From: Bacteroidales bacterium
Lineage (GTDB): Bacteria > Bacteroidota > Bacteroidia > Bacteroidales > Tenuifilaceae
NCBI GenBank assembly: GCA_013141385.1
Contig: JABFRB010000016.1
Coordinates: 1 to 64,000, forward strand
Direction: 5' to 3'
Length of the DNA stretch: 64,000 nt
Shown here: one piece after another, positions 43,017-52,514 of the stretch
How positions within the stretch are numbered: position 1 is the stretch's first letter
Layout: each line of letters opens with the position of its first letter
Made by a program: the position numbers and the translations under genes
Notes under the pieces: model-generated
What the model was told of the DNA's origin: nothing
Seen by the model: only the letters and a program-made list of their open reading frames with translations
Databases searched by the model: none

Positions 43017-43409
43017 TTAACAGCTCAGAGTGAAATCATCTGATTTGGAATCGGCGAATATTAATCGCCTAAATACTTTTTTGAGAAGAGGTTTTGTAGT
43101 AAGATATTTTTCCTGAACAGTATTAAATTTTCTGTCCATTTGAAGATTAATTGAATAGTCGCTTATAAAGGATTGGCTTAAAATGATATGATTATCATCT
43201 GCAAAATAAGCCCGAATGGGCAAATCAATCGACGCAGGGATAATCGCTTGTGTGTATGGCTGAATGTCAACACAATGGTATATTGATGAATAAGTAATAC
43301 GGGAACTACTTTCTTTATTGTTAATAGCAAATGTAAAAAAGATAAATGCCACTAAAACAAAAAGTATTATTGGAATGAAATTATCGGTTTTCCTATTAAA
43401 ACAATTCAT
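43017..43409 (-). CDS. Small membrane-anchored protein of unknown function
   Basis: A 130-residue protein with a single N-terminal transmembrane helix (IPIILFVLVAFIFFTFAI, residues 12-29) and a periplasmic remainder containing RAYFADDNHIILSQSF. It ends FTLSC. No family recognised. It lies 81 bases upstream of the SecD-P1 lipoprotein gene and 46 bases downstream of another unknown gene, so the three may share a transcript. Confidence 0.5.
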   Translation of the reverse strand: MNCFNRKTDNFIPIILFVLVAFIFFTFAINNKESSSRITYSSIYHCVDIQPYTQAIIPASIDLPIRAYFADDNHIILSQSFISDYSINLQMDRKFNTVQEKYLTTKPLLKKVFRRLIFADSKSDDFTLSC

Positions 43410-43455
43410 AAATCAAATTTACTCTTTTAATCAAGATCTAAGGCCACATTCAAAA

Positions 43456-43917
43456 CTAGATTTTAAAATCCTTGAGCTTTTCATGCTTCTCCTCCATAGA
43501 ATCGTTGCTCTCCCACAAATATATTAAACCATCCCATGTTTTTTTCGTTTTTGGTTTAAGCCATTGGTCAAAACCTGTATGGTAATCTAAATTTTCGAGA
43601 CCACAATTATTTTGCAAACCCTCAAGAAGTCCAACAATAATTAATTCACGAGCCGTATCGTCTCCTGTCTCTAATATTTGCTCAGCAACTTCAAAAATAA
43701 CCTTAAAGTCAAAAGTTTTACCTTCTTTTAAATTACCAACAATGTAGTCTACCATGGTAATAATATCAACCAAATCGTTCCGATTTTCAGCATAATTATC
43801 TCCGTATTCCTCATTAATAAAAGCATTCCAACATGAATTTATTCCATGGCTGCTTGAGATTAATAATTCAATAGCTTGATCGACGTTGATTTTATTCTCT
43901 TGGGTTTCAGTAGTCAT
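43456..43917 (-). CDS. Acidic cytoplasmic protein of unknown function
   Basis: A 153-residue, predominantly helical, acidic protein with no signal or membrane segment. The stretch FEVAEQILETGDDTARELIIVGLLEGLQN (about residues 73-101) resembles helical repeats seen in small immunity-like or SMI1-neighbour proteins, but I cannot assign a family. First gene of a possible three-gene minus-strand unit with 43017-43409 and the SecD-P1 lipoprotein. Confidence 0.55.
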   Translation of the reverse strand: MTTETQENKINVDQAIELLISSSHGINSCWNAFINEEYGDNYAENRNDLVDIITMVDYIVGNLKEGKTFDFKVIFEVAEQILETGDDTARELIIVGLLEGLQNNCGLENLDYHTGFDQWLKPKTKKTWDGLIYLWESNDSMEEKHEKLKDFKI

Positions 43918-44099
43918 CTTTTTTATTTTTAATCTTTATCGGATTGCAAAAATAATCTTTTATTAAGAATATAAATAATCATTTTTGCAACTATTTTTGT
44001 TCTGTTTTTTACATCAAACACTCTACAATCATCTCGATTAATATAAAATAAAAATAGATGTTTTAATATTGAGCAATAATACAGGACAATAAACGTGCT

Positions 44100-47000
44100 C
44101 TAATTTCCCAAAACTTCATTTATTGCATTTATAATAGTTTTTTTAGTGAACGGTTTGGAAATATAACCATCACATCCTAAGTCCAAACATTTTTCCTTTT
44201 CATCTACCATTGCATAAGCCGTTTGGGCAATCACTTTTACCTGATAACCTTTTTCCCTTATTTCTTTAATACATTGATATCCTGTTTTTAATGGCATATT
44301 AATATCTAGAAATACTAAATCTGCCTTTTCTTTTTCAAGAAGGTTGAGTAAAATCTGACCATCTTCTGCATGGATGATATTTGCTTTTGAGTCAAAGAGT
44401 AGTTCTTTCAAATAACAGAAGGAGTTATAGTCATCTTCGGCTATTATAAGAGTTTTGTCAGTAAGATCCTTATAGGTAATCGCTTTGGTTAATTCTATTT
44501 TCTTATTATTTGTATTAGATATATTATAGGGCAAGGTGAAATAGAATGAAGTTCCGATATTCACTTCAGACTCAAACCATATTTTGCCTCCTAAAAGGTC
44601 AATAAGCCCCTTCGATATGCTAAGTCCAAGTCCAGTTCCTTCGCGATAATCATTCTCTTCAACCTGTCTGAAACGTTCAAAAATAATATCAAATTTTTCT
44701 ACTGAAATTCCAATACCAGTATCTTTAATGCAGAATTCAATAAATGCATTGTTCTCTTTAGATTTTATTTCAAGACTAACCTCAACAAAGCCCTCATTGG
44801 TGTATTTAATTGCATTGGATATTATGTTTATAAGAACCTGCTGGAAACGTACTTTATCGGTTTTAATAATCAGATCGGAATATTGAGCAGGAAGTTTTAA
44901 AATCAACTTAATATTAGGTTTGCTATGACAGATCTCGCTGTTTGAAAAAATTTCAATGATATTATTTAAAATGTCATACAAATTAAATTCCTCGTAGAAC
45001 AATTTTAACTGCTTTGATTCAAGCCTAGAAATATCGATAATATCATTAATAATATGTAATAACTGCTGGCCTGAAGCATTAATAATATCAACAAATTTCT
45101 TTCTTTTTTCATTGGAAATAGATGGCTCACAAAGAAACTCTGAGAATCCCAAAATGGAATTAAGCGGTGTTCTAATTTCGTGACTCATATTGGCGAGGAA
45201 AACTGATTTGAGTATTTCACTCTCTTCAGCTTTTTCCTTTTGGTGAACTAGTTCATTCAGCGTCCGGGTATTATGAAGTGCCAGTGATGCAAGCTCTCCG
45301 TAAGCAGTAGCAATATCCATATCGTCATCAGAAAAGTCAACGTCTTTGTTCAAAAGACCTATGATTCCTACTATCTTTTTATTAATAATTAATGGGGCGA
45401 AAAGAACGTTTTTTATACTATTATATTTTGAAGACTTAAGTGTAGTCCGTTCCGTTTTAGAAAAATAATTTTGATACAATGGCTTGCCTGACTTATACAC
45501 TTGCGCGTATAAATTTTTTACTAGTTGCGGTAATTCCGAATCTGCAATATAAACACTATCACAAGGATCGATGAGTATCACACGATCATCAGTATCGTTC
45601 TGGTTAAGTAATGCGACAAACCCTGAATCAGCACCAATAAGATCTTTGCAATTACTGAGTAGTTTACGGGCAGTTATCTCAAATTTTTCAAGATCGAGAA
45701 CAAGTGTAGCAGCGTTTAGTAAAGATTGAACCTCATTATTTTTTTTGATAAGATTAAGTTCAGCCATTTTTCTTTCAGTAATATCATATATAATATGTAC
45801 TGCCCCAGAAACCTTCCCCTTTTCATCAAATATTGGATCAATCATGCAATCATAATAACGATTATCCAACTCGTAACTCAATATCTCTCTTTCTTTGCTT
45901 ACTTTCATTTTAACAAATGGACACCCTTCAATTGCACAACTAGTTCCGTGAACGGTACTATAGCAATAAGGATTTTTGCTTTGGTTGATTCGCCTTCCCA
46001 TTTGATCTACTGCTGCTTTATTGTACTTGATTATTCTTTGGTTTTCATCAAGCACCATTATACCATCCTGAATGGAGTTGAATGTAGTATCCCATTGCTT
46101 ATTTGACACCTGAAGGTCAATTTCTGCCTGCCTCCGTTCTGTGATATCATGCACCAAGGAAGCAACGCCAAAAGTTTTTCCATCGGAATCAACTAATGTT
46201 GTATTAAACCATTCACAGATAATAGTCGTTCCTTGTTTTGTAATATTTTCGTTGGTTGATCTATGTCCCCCATTATGTTTGATAAGTGATAGAGCAATTT
46301 CATTTACTTGATAAGGTCCATTAGGTTTGGTTAAAAAATTGAAATGTTGCCCTAATGCCTCCTCTTTTTTATATCCAAATATTTTTCCTGCTGATGGATT
46401 CCAGTCGGAAACCCTAAATTCTTTATCCCATTCAATTACTCCCAGAGGGGTTTGTTCAAAAAGTAATCTCATTCTCTGGTTCGATAATCGTAATGCTTCT
46501 TGAGCAATTCTTTGTTCTGTTACATCCCACAGTACGCCATTTAATCGTAAAGGGATTCCACTTTCATCGTATACCAATCGTCCACGTGAATTTATGTAGT
46601 GAATGCTACCATTAGGCCAAACAACTCTATATTCAGGATTATAAAAATCATTATTTTCAATTGTTCTGGTATGTGAATAAACAATTGTTAGTCTATCGTC
46701 CGGATGAATTACATTAAAAAACTCTTTCTCTGTTCCTTTAAATGTTTTTGGATCGATTCCTAGAATAGAACAGGTTTGACTATCAAAATATCTTTTATTT
46801 TCGATGATATCCCAATACCAAACCCCCATTTGCGCTGAATTAAGCGCTAAATCAAGTTTTGATTTGCTGTCCTTAAGAGCCTCTTCTGCTTTCTTTGTTT
46901 CAGTAATATCGTAGTTGATGCCAGTGATACGAATGGGAATATTTGAGGAATTACGAACTACTAAACCAAGTCCTTTCATATACCTTATACTATCATCTGG

Positions 47001-47864
47001 ATGAACAATGCGAAATTCAATATTATAATCAGCATTGCCCTCAAGAGTTTGTTTAGTTATCAAACTAATTTTATCTCTATCATCCTCAAATATAGCCTCT
47101 AGCCAAGTATAATAGTTAATCGGAATTTTATAATTACCCATTCCGTATAAATCATACATTATGTCGTCCCAAATGAGGTTATTTTCCACTAGATCTATAT
47201 CCCAAACTCCGAATTTAGCAGCAGTTTTAGCAAGTGTTAACCTTTCGTTCAACTTACTAATTCTATCCTCGGCAGCTTTTCGTTCAAGGATTTCTCTTTT
47301 AAGGTCTTCCATTAAATTTAATGTTGATACCTTACTGAATTCTAACTTATTAAAAGAGTGTTGCAATTCTTCTTCTGTTCTCTTCCTCTCTATTAATTCC
47401 TTTTCTAGTTCATGGGTTCGTTCTATTACTAATTGCGACAAACTATGGTTTTTACCAAGTTGAATATCCTCGTTTTTTTTAATCCTGAACATTATTTTAA
47501 TTTGAGCAATTAGTTCTGGTTCATCTATGGGTTTCGAGAGAAAAGCGTCAACGCCTAATTCCAAAGCCTTAAAACGCAAACTATTATCTATCCTTTCATC
47601 AACAACCATTAGTATTGGAATGATTTTTAAATAATCATTCGTTTTCAGTTGAGTACAAAACTCAAAACCGTCCATTTGAGACCCATCGAGATTTATTAGG
47701 ATAACATCGGGGGATTCGGCATGACATAACTCTAAACCTTTTTTACCATTTTCTGCAAAAAATAATTTTACATCGGGGAATACCTTTAGGAGGGTAACCT
47801 TAACATCATCTAGGTCACCTTTTTTACATTCTACTACTAATATTTTTGCCATCCTACTTTTCAC
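44100..47864 (-). CDS. Hybrid histidine kinase: receiver, four PAS, GAF, kinase, receiver
   Basis: A 1254-residue soluble sensor kinase without transmembrane helices. Order: receiver (about 7-130), coiled linker, four PAS/PAC modules (about 205-705), GAF (about 715-870), HisKA with the phospho-His in FLANMSHEIRTPLNSILGFSE, HATPase with NIISNAIKYTNEG, DTGIGIS and GTGLGLSISKGL, and a C-terminal receiver with LVFLDINMP, AQTAYA and SKPF. In the first receiver the phospho-acceptor aligns with Asn58 (VILINLDGSQMDG) and the acidic pocket is VEC, so it is probably inactive. An alternative start four codons in (MAKILVVE) is equally good. No response regulator is adjacent. Confidence 0.92.
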   Translation of the reverse strand: MKSRMAKILVVECKKGDLDDVKVTLLKVFPDVKLFFAENGKKGLELCHAESPDVILINLDGSQMDGFEFCTQLKTNDYLKIIPILMVVDERIDNSLRFKALELGVDAFLSKPIDEPELIAQIKIMFRIKKNEDIQLGKNHSLSQLVIERTHELEKELIERKRTEEELQHSFNKLEFSKVSTLNLMEDLKREILERKAAEDRISKLNERLTLAKTAAKFGVWDIDLVENNLIWDDIMYDLYGMGNYKIPINYYTWLEAIFEDDRDKISLITKQTLEGNADYNIEFRIVHPDDSIRYMKGLGLVVRNSSNIPIRITGINYDITETKKAEEALKDSKSKLDLALNSAQMGVWYWDIIENKRYFDSQTCSILGIDPKTFKGTEKEFFNVIHPDDRLTIVYSHTRTIENNDFYNPEYRVVWPNGSIHYINSRGRLVYDESGIPLRLNGVLWDVTEQRIAQEALRLSNQRMRLLFEQTPLGVIEWDKEFRVSDWNPSAGKIFGYKKEEALGQHFNFLTKPNGPYQVNEIALSLIKHNGGHRSTNENITKQGTTIICEWFNTTLVDSDGKTFGVASLVHDITERRQAEIDLQVSNKQWDTTFNSIQDGIMVLDENQRIIKYNKAAVDQMGRRINQSKNPYCYSTVHGTSCAIEGCPFVKMKVSKEREILSYELDNRYYDCMIDPIFDEKGKVSGAVHIIYDITERKMAELNLIKKNNEVQSLLNAATLVLDLEKFEITARKLLSNCKDLIGADSGFVALLNQNDTDDRVILIDPCDSVYIADSELPQLVKNLYAQVYKSGKPLYQNYFSKTERTTLKSSKYNSIKNVLFAPLIINKKIVGIIGLLNKDVDFSDDDMDIATAYGELASLALHNTRTLNELVHQKEKAEESEILKSVFLANMSHEIRTPLNSILGFSEFLCEPSISNEKRKKFVDIINASGQQLLHIINDIIDISRLESKQLKLFYEEFNLYDILNNIIEIFSNSEICHSKPNIKLILKLPAQYSDLIIKTDKVRFQQVLINIISNAIKYTNEGFVEVSLEIKSKENNAFIEFCIKDTGIGISVEKFDIIFERFRQVEENDYREGTGLGLSISKGLIDLLGGKIWFESEVNIGTSFYFTLPYNISNTNNKKIELTKAITYKDLTDKTLIIAEDDYNSFCYLKELLFDSKANIIHAEDGQILLNLLEKEKADLVFLDINMPLKTGYQCIKEIREKGYQVKVIAQTAYAMVDEKEKCLDLGCDGYISKPFTKKTIINAINEVLGN

Positions 47865-48223
47865 CTAAATTCGTTAATTGTATTTTAAATTTCATTCTTT
47901 AACTTTTTGTTGAGATTTCTAATGTCATTGGTTAACAGATTCACCTTTATTCCTCGATAATTTGTAACGAAAATATCAAACTCAATTCTTTCATAAGATA
48001 CTTATTATCGGTCTTAATGTCAACGGAATAAATCAAATTATTTTTATTTTTTTGCAGTAAACCCGTTTAATAACAATGTCTGATTATTAACACAGAACAA
48101 TTTAGCTATTTAATTATTAGCTTAATATGTATATAAGGCTTAAAAAGCACAGAAATGATACAAATCACCATTTGTAAAATACAATGGAGAGTTTCGGTGT
48201 ATTTTGTTAATAAGAGGAGAATC
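47865..48223. other. AT-rich intergenic gap
   Basis: No coding potential seen. One small palindrome, tacaaat-cacc-atttgta (48159-48176), lies downstream of the YkgJ gene and may be a weak terminator. Confidence 0.35.
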
Positions 48224-48718
48224 CTATGATTGAGTTTTAACTTTTTCTAAAATAAGATAAACCGCAGGGCAAACTTTTGCATTTTTAAGGGTAATGTCAA
48301 AAATTTGTTGAACTTTTCGTCTATCAGTATGTGGGTATTCACGACAAGCTTTGGGCCTATCCTCATAAATTAAACAGTAGTTATCTGAGCCAAGAAATGG
48401 ACATGGTTGGTTACGGAAAACATAATCGTTATCCTCATCAATCTCCAAATATTTCGTAACAACCTCGGAGGGTTTTATTCTCAATGCTCGTGAAATCTTA
48501 TCAATATCCCTATCCGTAATAGTTGGACTTATTGTACTACAGCAGTTGGCGCAATCGAGACAATTAATTTCCTCAAAAATCTTCTCATGGAGGGTGTGGA
48601 AAATCTCATCAACCTCATTAGAGGGCTTACGCTTTAAACTTTTTATAAGTTTTTTGTTATCCCCTTCGGCATTACCAGCTAGTCGCTTAAGTTCTTTTAA
48701 AAAGTTTTTAGTAGTCAT
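48224..48718 (-). CDS. YkgJ-family cysteine-cluster (zinc/iron chelating) protein
   Basis: A 164-residue cytoplasmic protein with the YkgJ signature: CLDCANCCSTISPTITDRDI (residues about 57-76), then CPFLGSDNYCLIYEDRPKAC and REYPHTD. The cysteines are thought to bind a metal or iron-sulfur cluster; biochemical function is not established. Its first 11 bases overlap the end of the upstream EamA transporter gene, so the two are cotranslated. Confidence 0.87.
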   Translation of the reverse strand: MTTKNFLKELKRLAGNAEGDNKKLIKSLKRKPSNEVDEIFHTLHEKIFEEINCLDCANCCSTISPTITDRDIDKISRALRIKPSEVVTKYLEIDEDNDYVFRNQPCPFLGSDNYCLIYEDRPKACREYPHTDRRKVQQIFDITLKNAKVCPAVYLILEKVKTQS

Positions 48719-49634
48719 TATTGTTCCGGCTAAACAGGGTTGTTATTGTTCTAGGATGAAACTGCGAAAGGAAAAGACCACCAATTACTACAACTATTCC
48801 AGTAATTTTCGTAAAATTCAAATCTTCGCCAAGGTATATCCATGCTAGTATTGCAGTAACTACTGGTATGGTATTGGTGAATATGCTGGATTTTGTTATA
48901 CCAAGATGTTTAATTGAAAATGTGAAGAAAATAAATGCAAAAGTGGATGAAAAGATCCCAAGTTTTAGTAGTGGAATCATAACGTCCCAAGTAATCGCAA
49001 CTGTTTTAAAATGGTTAAACTCAAAAATGAAAAATAGCGGTACAAAAAAGATTATCCCAAAAGTATTCTGGTATGTTATGATGCTAAACACACTATATCT
49101 TGTGGTCATCTTTTTAATAATCACTGAGTAACCAAGAGCAGCAATTACGGCAACAAACATCAATGCAACGCCTAAAGGATTTGCATCAATTGCACCTATC
49201 CCATTATGAAAAATAACAATACCAACTCCAATTATTGATACTACAATTCCCATGAAGTTCATCATCGATATCCGTTCATTGTGAAAGTAGTACGCTCCAA
49301 TAGGGTTAAAAAGTGGTATTGTTGCTACAATCACTGCGGCTAATGTCGATGGAATCAGGCTTACACCAAAACTCTCACCTATAAAGTACAAAAAGGGTTC
49401 AAAAAAAGCGAGAAGTAAAAAATCTTTTACATCGGCCAGTTTTAAGGAATTTAATCTTTTGAGCGAAAGTGTTAGGATAAACAAGAAAACACTTGAGATT
49501 ACCAACCGGAAAAGAACTAGGGTTATAGGTTTGTAGAACACAAATACTTCTTTATACCAGATAAAAGAGTACGACCAAAATATCATTGCTATAACTGCAC
49601 TAGCGTAGATTGAAAAGGTTTTTTTGTTCATCAA
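48708..49634 (-). CDS. EamA-family (DMT) transporter
   Basis: A 308-residue inner-membrane protein with ten hydrophobic helices in two EamA repeats; the first ends with the SLIPSTLAAVIVATIPLFNP segment and the second with IFTNTIPVVTAILAWIYLGE, both typical. Members export metabolites such as amino acids or take up nucleotides; specificity is not evident. Overlaps ykgJ-like gene by 11 bases. Confidence 0.9.
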   Translation of the reverse strand: MMNKKTFSIYASAVIAMIFWSYSFIWYKEVFVFYKPITLVLFRLVISSVFLFILTLSLKRLNSLKLADVKDFLLLAFFEPFLYFIGESFGVSLIPSTLAAVIVATIPLFNPIGAYYFHNERISMMNFMGIVVSIIGVGIVIFHNGIGAIDANPLGVALMFVAVIAALGYSVIIKKMTTRYSVFSIITYQNTFGIIFFVPLFFIFEFNHFKTVAITWDVMIPLLKLGIFSSTFAFIFFTFSIKHLGITKSSIFTNTIPVVTAILAWIYLGEDLNFTKITGIVVVIGGLFLSQFHPRTITTLFSRNNNDY

Positions 49635-49845
49635 TTTTTATAATAAATCGGCTGATAATTATTTGAATAAAACGTTATTCCGCTTTTTTAAAATGGGTGC
49701 GAAGTTACTAGTTTTATTAAAAAGTGAATTAAAATATAGAATAATAAAGATGGACATGGTTTAATATTCAACTTCAAAAAAACTGTTTTTACCGTGCTAA
49801 TTAGGATAATATTTATTTTTATTTCGATCTTCCGTTACAGTTACT

Positions 49846-49853
49846 TACTTTTG
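49846..49853 (+). promoter_or_regulatory. -7 element of aspA (TACTTTTG)
   Basis: Matches TAnnTTTG, 17 bases before the aspA ATG. Confidence 0.45.
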
Positions 49854-49870
49854 GATAAAATCCAAAGAAT

Positions 49871-51304
49871 ATGAGAGTAGAATCGGATTACCTTGGGTCA
49901 CGTGAAATCCCTGATGATGCACTATACGGAATCCACTCTTTAAGGGCAAAGGAGAATTTCCCCGACACAACCGCTTTTCATATTGAGTGGTACAAAGCAA
50001 TTGGATTTGTTAAACTTGCATGTTACCTTACCTATAGGGAGTTTACTAAGGCATTAAATAGTGATTCGGAGATATCCCAAAAGGATTTTTCGTTGATTGA
50101 TGATAATACTATCGCTTTACTAATTAATGCCGCAAAAGAGATTATTGAAGGAAAGCATTTCGATCAGTTTATTGTACCTGCCATTCAGGGTGGTGCTGGG
50201 ACAAGTATCAACATGAATGTGAATGAGATTATTACAAATCTTGCCCTTACAAGTATTGGTCAAAAACCGGGCAACTACGCACATATTGATCCTATTGAGC
50301 ACGCAAATATCTACCAATCTACCAACGATGTTATACCAACAGCGTTAAAGGTTGCCACATTGCAACTTCTAACAGTACTTGAAGACTCGATTAATACACT
50401 AAGATTTAAAGTTGAAGAGCAAGAAAAGAAACATCGGGGAGATTTAAGATTGGGTTATACCCAAATGCAGGCTGCTGTTCCCTCATCGTGGGGACAACTT
50501 TTTAGCATCTACAGCGAAGCTCTTTCGCGCGATTGGTGGAGAGTTTCCAAATGTTTTGAGCGAATTAAAGTAGTAAATTTAGGTGGCGGGGCTATTGGAA
50601 CGGGAATTGGTACCCCACGTTTCTTTATTATGGAGGTGGTTAACCAGCTTCAACGACTAACCAACCTTCCAATTACCCGGAGCGAAAACCTTATTGATGC
50701 AACAGCCAACTTAGATACCTTTGTTGAGGTTCATGCCATACTAAAAGCACATGCAGTAAATCTCGAAAAAATTGTTTCCGATTTAAGATTGCTAGCATCG
50801 GATATTGCTTGCAATCAAATTTCTATTCCAAAGCAACAAGTTGGAAGCTCCATAATGCCTGGAAAGATTAACCCTGTTATTGCTGAGTATGTGGTTAGCG
50901 TATCACATAGGGTTTACAGCAACGATCAGTTAATATCAGGATTATGTGGTCAAGGAGTGCTTGAACTGAATGCCTATATTCCTCTTATAGGTCATGCCTT
51001 GCTCGATAGCCTTAAACTACTTATTTCGGCAAACAATACCTTATCATCAAACATGATTCAGGGTATTGAGGTTGATACCGATAAATCAAACGAGCAACTT
51101 TTCCGAAATCCATCCATCACCACTGCATTACTACCATACATTGGCTTTAACAAGGCTGCAATTCTTGCTAACGAGATGAAAAATTCGGGTTTAAACATTT
51201 TTAAGGCCAATGAAAAACTCAAACTTATTGAGGAATCAAAGTTAAAGGAAGTCCTTAAACCCGATAATCTGCTTAAGCTTGGGTTTTCGGTGAAGGAGGT
51301 ATGA
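49871..51304 (+). CDS. aspA: Aspartate ammonia-lyase
   Basis: Reversible deamination of aspartate to fumarate and ammonia. The 477-residue protein has the fumarase/aspartase fold: GGAGTSINMNVNEIITNLAL, YQSTNDVIPTALKVATL, GYTQMQAAVPSSWGQ and the flexible catalytic loop GSSIMPGKINPV (serine base). GIHSLRAKENFPDT at the N-terminus is aspartase-like. In several anaerobes an aspA copy clusters with hydrogenase maturation genes; hydF lies 2.4 kb downstream on the same strand here, with a small peptide gene and a DUF4412 gene in between on the other strand. Confidence 0.9.
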   Translation: MRVESDYLGSREIPDDALYGIHSLRAKENFPDTTAFHIEWYKAIGFVKLACYLTYREFTKALNSDSEISQKDFSLIDDNTIALLINAAKEIIEGKHFDQFIVPAIQGGAGTSINMNVNEIITNLALTSIGQKPGNYAHIDPIEHANIYQSTNDVIPTALKVATLQLLTVLEDSINTLRFKVEEQEKKHRGDLRLGYTQMQAAVPSSWGQLFSIYSEALSRDWWRVSKCFERIKVVNLGGGAIGTGIGTPRFFIMEVVNQLQRLTNLPITRSENLIDATANLDTFVEVHAILKAHAVNLEKIVSDLRLLASDIACNQISIPKQQVGSSIMPGKINPVIAEYVVSVSHRVYSNDQLISGLCGQGVLELNAYIPLIGHALLDSLKLLISANNTLSSNMIQGIEVDTDKSNEQLFRNPSITTALLPYIGFNKAAILANEMKNSGLNIFKANEKLKLIEESKLKEVLKPDNLLKLGFSVKEV

Positions 51305-51788
51305 AACTCTTATAGTCTTTTATTTATGTCGTAAATTTCAAAAGTAGTGGAAGGCGATGTATATTTTAAGTCTTTTTTTTTGTGCTGGCAAAAAATATTT
51401 GTGAACCTTTGTGTTATAACTATTCCACAAAAAACGCAAAGTAGTCACAACACACACAAAGTGATATGCAACAATTGGACGAGAATAAGCTTTCTAAAAC
51501 CGATTCGGCACGCTACAGGGCGGTCGATCGGCATTATACTAAATCTAACTCTTGGTATATCTTTTTTGTGTGAACGCAATTTAGTATAAGCCACCAGCAT
51601 CTAAAATCATTTTTCACTTAAAATGTCGAATAACCTAAAAAACGGTAGTAGTTAATAATTTTGAGGTTTTTTTCGGATGATTTTGAAAATCTATGACTTT
51701 TTAACAATTGTTGTTTACTCTGTTAAGCCGTGGTTATAGATAAAAGATAAATCCTTCAGTTAAGATTTCTGCCTTAGTTTTAAATATA
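51305..51788. other. Gap behind aspA with degenerate repeats
   Basis: No gene supported. 51385-51470 shows cgcaaag-type repeat debris. atactaaat (near 51536) and atttagtat (near 51580) form a distant inverted pair. The remainder is AT-rich. Confidence 0.35.
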
Positions 51789-51837
51789 TGCAGGCTAAGC
51801 CTGCAAGAATAGGAAGGACGAGGCTCAGCCTCGTCCT
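51789..51837 (-). terminator. Two perfect hairpins behind the small peptide gene
   Basis: tgcaggct-a-agcctgca (51789-51805) and, at 51815-51837, an 11-bp perfect stem aggacgaggct/agcctcgtcct with a one-base loop. They lie 26 bases downstream of the peptide stop and may terminate its transcript. They resemble in style the hairpin cluster at 21913-22169. Confidence 0.5.
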
Positions 51838-51862
51838 AACAGGGTTAATTCCAGAAAATAAT

Positions 51863-52042
51863 TTATGGTTGGACCTGACAAAGTGGACCCGAATTATCGC
51901 GGACACACATGTTGAAACTACAACACCAACCAGGCCAGCAATAATGAATTCCATCACCACAATGCTGATATCCTCCAGCAACAGATTTTTGTTCGTTTTT
52001 GCTAAGAACCTTAACGCCTTTTAATTCTTTTAAGTTTTTCAT
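51863..52042 (-). CDS. Double-glycine-leader, cysteine-rich secreted peptide (knottin-like)
   Basis: A 59-residue ORF. Leader residues 1-24 begin MKNLKELKGVKVLSKNEQ and end KSVAGG, the double-glycine type cleaved by C39-peptidase ABC exporters; small Bacteroidota bacteriocin-like peptides carry closely similar leaders. The 35-residue core (from Tyr25) has six cysteines at 28, 35, 40, 41, 46 and 55, spacing C-x6-C-x4-CC-x4-C-x8-C. This fits the general cystine-knot (ICK) spacing. The core is also Trp/Gly/Pro-rich (WPGW). No modification enzyme, C39 transporter or immunity gene was found within the window. Overlapping frames of 73-78 codons lack any such features. Function (bacteriocin, signal, toxin) is inferred. 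Confidence 0.7.
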   Translation of the reverse strand: MKNLKELKGVKVLSKNEQKSVAGGYQHCGDGIHYCWPGWCCSFNMCVRDNSGPLCQVQP

Positions 52043-52138
52043 AATAAAATAATTTTAAGATTAATAATTTACACTGATCATTTTAAGACACTCAGGTTTG
52101 TGTCTACTCCTCGCGAGAGAATATTGTTAATACAGACC

Positions 52139-52312
52139 TTAAGTTGTTTTGTTATAAATCTCTATTAATTTCAATGCTTTTCTTGTGTCAACAGAACTGT
52201 AATCGTCTTTTACATTAACCTGAATAATAATTTGAACATTCTTTTCATTTCAGAAAATTTCCAACAAGTTCGTGAGCTTCTTTACAAAATCAGCACAGAG
52301 GATTGGTAATAA
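52139..52312 (-). pseudogene. Possible decayed ORF upstream of the peptide gene
   Basis: The minus strand reads a protein-like stretch NEKNVQIIIQVNVKDDYSSV and a further 16 residues to TAA at 52139-52141, preceded in the same frame by a TGA and then ILCADFVKKLTNLLEIF. One internal stop and no start; it may be the remnant of a gene that once accompanied the peptide, or chance. Confidence 0.2.
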
Positions 52313-52460
52313 TTACAATGCTTAAAAGTGAACTTTTGGTACTTAATACAAAATACTATATCACAATACAATACATTAAATATACATAAATTTGTTGTAT
52401 AATAAGCAAAAATAATTAAACTTATTTTAGAATATGCGGAAAATTAAGCACATAAAAAAA

Positions 52461-52494
52461 CAAGCCTGTCAGATCGTTAAGATCTAACAGGCTT
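52461..52494 (-). terminator. Terminator of the DUF4412 gene
   Basis: caagcctgt-c-agatc pairs with gatct-a-acaggcttg around gttaa; on the minus strand it is followed by a T run (aaaaaaa on plus at 52454-52460). Lies 20 bases after the stop at 52515. Confidence 0.65.
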
Positions 52495-52514
52495 GCATTA
52501 AGAATCTATGTTTG

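Noticed and set aside
51347-51589. 80-codon plus-strand ORF behind aspA
   Set aside because: Lies in repeat debris with no recognisable protein features.
51760-51981. 73-codon minus-strand hydrophobic ORF overlapping the small peptide gene
   Set aside because: It reads the same DNA in another frame, has no leader or family features, and runs through the hairpins; the GG-leader/six-cysteine frame is far more convincing.
51788-52024. 78-codon plus-strand ORF
   Set aside because: Antisense shadow of the peptide gene that starts inside a palindrome; composition is not protein-like.
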